Positions 59,731 to 64,000 of a stretch of DNA of 64,000 nt are shown here, in pieces. Each line of letters starts with the position of its first letter. Position 1 is the stretch's first letter. This stretch comes from Heterodera schachtii (taxonomy: Eukaryota; Nematoda; Chromadorea; Rhabditida; Heteroderidae): positions 1,855,198-1,919,197 of the forward strand of contig SIJG01000013.1 in assembly GCA_023374025.1 (NCBI GenBank). The letters are read 5' to 3'. The notes below the pieces were generated by a model. That model had not been told where the DNA came from, made no database searches, and saw only the letters and a list, made by a program, of their open reading frames with translations. A program made the translations under genes and the position numbers.

Positions 59731-60377
59731 GGTTCTAGTCGGTTTTACGCGTCCCATGACATTTTACGCGTCCAATGGCATTTTACGCGTCCCATGACAT
59801 TTTAAGCGTCCCATGACATTTTACGCGTCACATCACATTTTACGCGTCCCAACAACAGTTTACGCGTCCCATCATTTACCCGTCACAAAAACAGTTTTTT
59901 TTCAAACCGTCAATCGAAATTTTTTACCTTTCGAATCGTCTAATTGTTCTTGATTGTATACTTTGATTATCGAAATCTGAAAAAAGCAACCCTAAGCACA
60001 CTTAATGATGTTAATAGAAACTAAAATAAGAAAAAAAAAGCCTAGGCTTAAACCTAAAGCTTAGGCCTAGTCTAAGCCAGTGTTCGAGTTGCTGAGTTGT
60101 CATGATGCCTTAGGTTTAACAACGAAATTTTTAGTTAAAAAAGATTACTGAATACCTGACAAAAAAATAGGTTTCCTCATAGTTATTATGACGGCTAAAA
60201 AACCATGGAAACAGGGATTTCCGAAAATTTTTTGAGGCTCGGAATGCCATCCCCGCCATGGACACAAAAAATCATGGGACGCGTAAAATGTGATGGGACG
60301 CGTAAAATGTCATGGGACGCGTAAAATGCCATGGGACGCGTAAAATGTCATGGGACGCGTAAAACCGACTAGAACCC
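59731..60377. mobile_element. Foldback element made of ACGCGT tandem repeats
   Basis: Left end ggttctagtcggttttacgc, right end mirror image. Behind the left end are about seven tandem copies of a 20-base unit (ttttacgcgtcccatgaca); behind the right end are about five copies in reverse. An A-rich 6-7 base duplication (aaaaaag) flanks it. The core contains the palindromic gcctaggc segment seen at 5948 and 11840. Confidence 0.85.
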
Positions 60378-63300
60378 AAAAAAGAGGCACCCATTATTTA
60401 AAATACAGACATGAAAAGAATATGATTTCAAAAAATGCCACCCATACTAGTTATAAAATAAAACATTCATATTAATTTTCCTGATTTATCCACACTCTGT
60501 AAGAAAACGTTGAGTAGAACTTCGACAGGATCTAGCATCAATTCTTTTGACTAAGGTTTTGTCAGATTTTTCAAAAAGGTCTGATTCAATTTTTTTAAAT
60601 TCGCATTTTAAAATTACTCGAAAGCTCGAATTACCAATTCCCTATAAAATTAATTAATAAATTACAAATAAATATTTCTTTAACTAAATTTTAGGAAACT
60701 ATTAAAATAATCTTAAAAGATTCATTTTTAATTTTAACATAGAAAGTAAATTTTGTTTAATGTATTAAATAATTTTCGATGTATTCAAAAGGTGCTAATT
60801 CACTTCACAAAAAAAATACAAAAACAAAATTTGATTTTTCCTATGGTTTTTAAATTTTAGATTCCATTTTTAAGGAAATTTCAAATATTTAAAAAATTCA
60901 ATATACAGTTACCAATGCTTTTTTTAATGTTAGAAAATTTTAATTATTTTTTTTTTGAAATAAAATAAGACTTTTAGAAGAATTGTATTTAAGCATAAAT
61001 TTAATTAAGATATTTATAATAAAAAAAATTATTAATAGAACAAGCTTATTTATAAAAATCATAAGAAAATCATGTTGATTTTTGGCACTTTTTTTGAAGC
61101 GCCCAAATTTGCATTTTTTGGGCCAACAACAATTTTGCAAAAAATCTCATGAAAATAAATATAATAGCTATCTTAAATTAGAAACAACGCGAAGTTTATG
61201 TTTAAAAGGTTTGAAAAAAAACACAGAAGATGAAGTTATTAATAATATGGAAAAAGAGAGCCAGAGCAATTTCATAAATATATTGAAACAAAATTAATTT
61301 TACAAATTAACCATTAAATTACATATGCTCTTTCTGTCCATATGTATTCATTTTCCGTGAAAAATTTTTTTCCAGCCTCTAGCTCAAAATTGACATTTTT
61401 ATTTTAAATTTTTGTCCAAATTCGGGTTTGAGATTTGAAGTTGGCCAAAATTAATGTCATATTCGTGATCACTGATCAGCGATACGAAAAACCTCAGAAT
61501 GTATGCTTTCATGAAATTTATAATAACTCAAGCATTTGATGAAAAAACATAGAAAAAAATTATGATTTTGCGAAATCCGAGCTTGGGTTCGTAATCAGCG
61601 TGTTTTTTACCCTAGAAAAAATGTAAAGAAAATTTTTTAATATATTTTCCGCAGGGACACCAATTCTCAAGTATTACCGAGACCGGTTGATCACTGATCA
61701 GTAGGGACCCCATTTTTAGACAAATGCCTAAAATTTCTGCGCACTTAATACTAGAGCTGAGCGGGACCGTGAATTTTGACAAAAACCGGGACCGGGACTT
61801 ACCGGGACCAGAAAAGTCGGGACCGGGACCAAGTTTTTCGACCGGGACCGCGAGAAAAACCGGGAATTTTCCCAAGAGAAAAAATTTTTGAAAATTTGAG
61901 TATACTTTGTTACGAAAATTGCCTGTATTCAAAAATGTACCCATAAAATTTTGTGATTTTTTGGGGGGGGGGGGGGTGGGAATTCCCCCCATTCCCCCAT
62001 AGATACGCCCTTGAACCAAATCCAACTTTCTTGGTATCATTCGATAGGCTTAAGCATCTTGGAATTTTCTGAGTCCTAAAATTTCTGGATTTTTTTATAC
62101 AATCTCTTAAATTTTTGAAATCGCTTTTTTGTGGCGCTGCCGATAGGCGCCGCCGGAAAAAATTTAAAATATTGAGTGAGATTTGTTAACAGAATTTGTT
62201 AAAAAATCACCAAACCTTTGGTTAATTTATGGGTTTTTAGGCTGTTTAAATTTAAAAAAAAATAAAAATTGGAATATTTTTTTATTAATTATTAGTCCCT
62301 CCGGGACCGGACGGGACTGGCAAAACCTTGGACTTTTTGTGCATAATGCCTACTTGACTATTTGTGTGTCTATTTCGCCATTTTTGGCGTCTTTTCAGTA
62401 TTTTCGGAAAAATCCTTAATAAAAATCAAAAATGCACCCCTAAGAAATGATAAGAAAAAAATTCAGAAAATAATCTCTAAGAAATGAAAAAAAATTCACA
62501 AAAATTGACCCCCCAAATTGTAATTATTTTTTTTTATTGATAAAAATTCTTGATTAAAAATTATAATTTTATTTACAATTGAAATATAACGAAAATTAAT
62601 TAAATAATTTCTTTTACAATTGAAATATAACCAAAATTAAGCTTATTGATCAAGTTTTTACGTGTTTTTCTAGCTAAAAAGCGTAACAAAAAAAATTTAA
62701 AGGATTTTTATGCTTAATTAATGCCTATTTTGCAATTTTTTCTACTTTTTAGGTGCCTATTTCGCGATTTTTGTGCCTAAAAACTAGGGTAGAGCGGTAA
62801 TCGATAATTAAAAAAATCTGGGTGATCAAGTTTTTTTTCAAATTCACGATAAAAAACACTAAAAGCCGATAGTCGCCGCCGGGAAAAATTAGAATTTTTA
62901 ATGCGATTTGTTAAGAGATTTTATCCAAAAATGACTACATTTTGCGCTATTAAGCCAATTTTTAAAGAAAAGAATGGCTCGATCACACTCTTTTAATTGT
63001 TAACAGAATTTGTCAAAAAATGACGATGCTGGGATATTAGTCAAAAAAACCATCAAATTAAAAAATTTTGTGTTTTGGGCATAAGTCATCAAAATGGGCG
63101 TTATTCAAAAAAACATCAAATCATTTAGCCACTAAACCACATATGCACGGATATGAACTAGGGTTCGAGCCCCGAGGGCGGGGGTGGCTTTTCGCGGGGG
63201 CGGGGGTCAGAGTCGCGGGGGCGGGGGCAGGGGTGAGCAAATGACTCGCCCCCGGGGACTGGGGCGGGGGTTTGCTTTTAATTAGCTAGTTTTAGGTTCT

Positions 63301-64000
63301 GAAAACCCCAAAATAGGTGCTAAAAATGGGAAAATATTTGCCAAAAAGTTTAAATTTAAGGATGTAAAATGACAAAATTTTATTTAAAAAAGCAACAAAA
63401 GTAAGTCAAATCAATATTTGATACATAATTTTTAAAATCAAAAATTCTTGTCAAGAAAATATGATTTTTAAGAAATTTTTCATTTCTTATGGATGTATTT
63501 TCTGAAATTTTAGGGCCGATTCTTAGGGGCGTATTTTTCGTTTATTGCATTTTTAAGTAATTTGCCTTTTTTTTGTGGCGTCTCCAAAAGCCAAACATTT
63601 CAATTGATTTTTCGATGGTTTCTTCGGAGGTGGTGAAAAACTGCTGCAATTGGCGCGCCTCTTCTCCATTTCCTCCCTCATTCACTTCGCATTAGTCCTT
63701 CTTCTCCTCTAATTTTTACATTTATTCCATTTAGAAATTTCTCATTATTATTTTAAATGAAATAAAACTTTTAATAAATGCATTAAAAATTCAAAAAATG
63801 CCTCGTTGAGCTGCTAGCACTGCCGGACCTCGAAATCTTTATAGATTTTTCAAAATTAGAGAAAAATTTTGAATTTTACAACTATCTAAAAAGAAGTAAA
63901 AATCTTTATTATAAAAATAATACAAAATGATGTAAAATAAAAATACCAATTTGTAAAGTTTAGAAAATTTTTACGAGCGATTTCTTAATTTTTTACAATT
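60378..64000. repeat. AT-rich mosaic, part 7, with foldback ends and dispersed repeats
   Basis: No gene seen. Lone TAGNG-type ends occur at 61752 (tagagctgagcgggacc, followed by a gggaccggg array to about 61870), 62785 (tagggtagagcgg) and 63159 (tagggttcgagcc, followed by a gggggcggggg array to about 63270; its right end may lie outside the window). GGCGCC units are at about 62135, 62860 and 63810. 63567-63788 repeats 26727-26949. The last 100 bases return to a unit seen at 48725 and 54600. Confidence 0.65.

Noticed and set aside
61612..62040. 142-residue minus-strand frame with Pro/Gly-rich parts
   Set aside because: It crosses a G-run and a gggaccggg array from a foldback end; these repeats explain its length and composition.
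27800..64000. Mitochondrial DNA insertion as an explanation for the AT-rich block
   Set aside because: No mitochondrial protein, rRNA or tRNA features can be read, and internal paralogy explains the block better.

Overview
The window looks like nuclear DNA of a nematode. I infer this from very short introns (mostly 40-100 bases), tiny exons, 'tttcag'/'tttag' acceptors, a GABA-synthesis gene, an astacin-type gene and an ShKT-type secreted protein. Two of the 46 introns I could place use GC-AG ends. That would suit a plant-parasitic tylenchid such as a cyst nematode, but the species is a guess. Most genes were found by joining small exons by hand. The exon joins are frame-consistent, but none has transcript support.

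Gene-bearing part, about 1-24 kb; all but one of the recognised genes lie on the minus strand. A 23-exon glutamate decarboxylase gene (unc-25/GAD type, 6294 to 1085) carries one extra base that breaks the frame next to the cofactor site. A seven-exon gene encodes a secreted cysteine-rich ShKT protein (9208-8219). An intronless small secreted peptide gene with a TATA box lies on the plus strand (10825-11049). A BTB-BACK gene of the BTBD3/6 type (15068-12572) stops just inside its PHR domain. An eight-exon astacin relative (21401-19520) has lost every zinc ligand and the catalytic glutamate. A seven-exon gene (24073-23202) encodes a secreted protein with a lysine-rich, histone-tail-like half and a very acidic tail. 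The small secreted proteins may act outside the cell; nothing shows that the genes work together as an operon.

Repeat-rich transition, about 24-28 kb, and scattered elsewhere. It holds a 58-base tandem array, many copies of a GGCGCC-centred palindromic repeat, and a set of inverted-repeat (foldback) elements. Six of these have exact 8-base target duplications. Four start with the hAT-like TAGNG end, and three of those four carry different GC-rich sequence motifs near their ends.

AT-rich block, about 27.8 kb to the end. It has almost no coding potential. It is a mosaic of diverged copies of the same non-coding units, interrupted by foldback elements and LINE and LTR-retrotransposon fragments. 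Inside it, short GC-richer islands keep their sequence and spacing between copies, and one 0.9-kb stretch is nearly identical in two places 15.1 kb apart.
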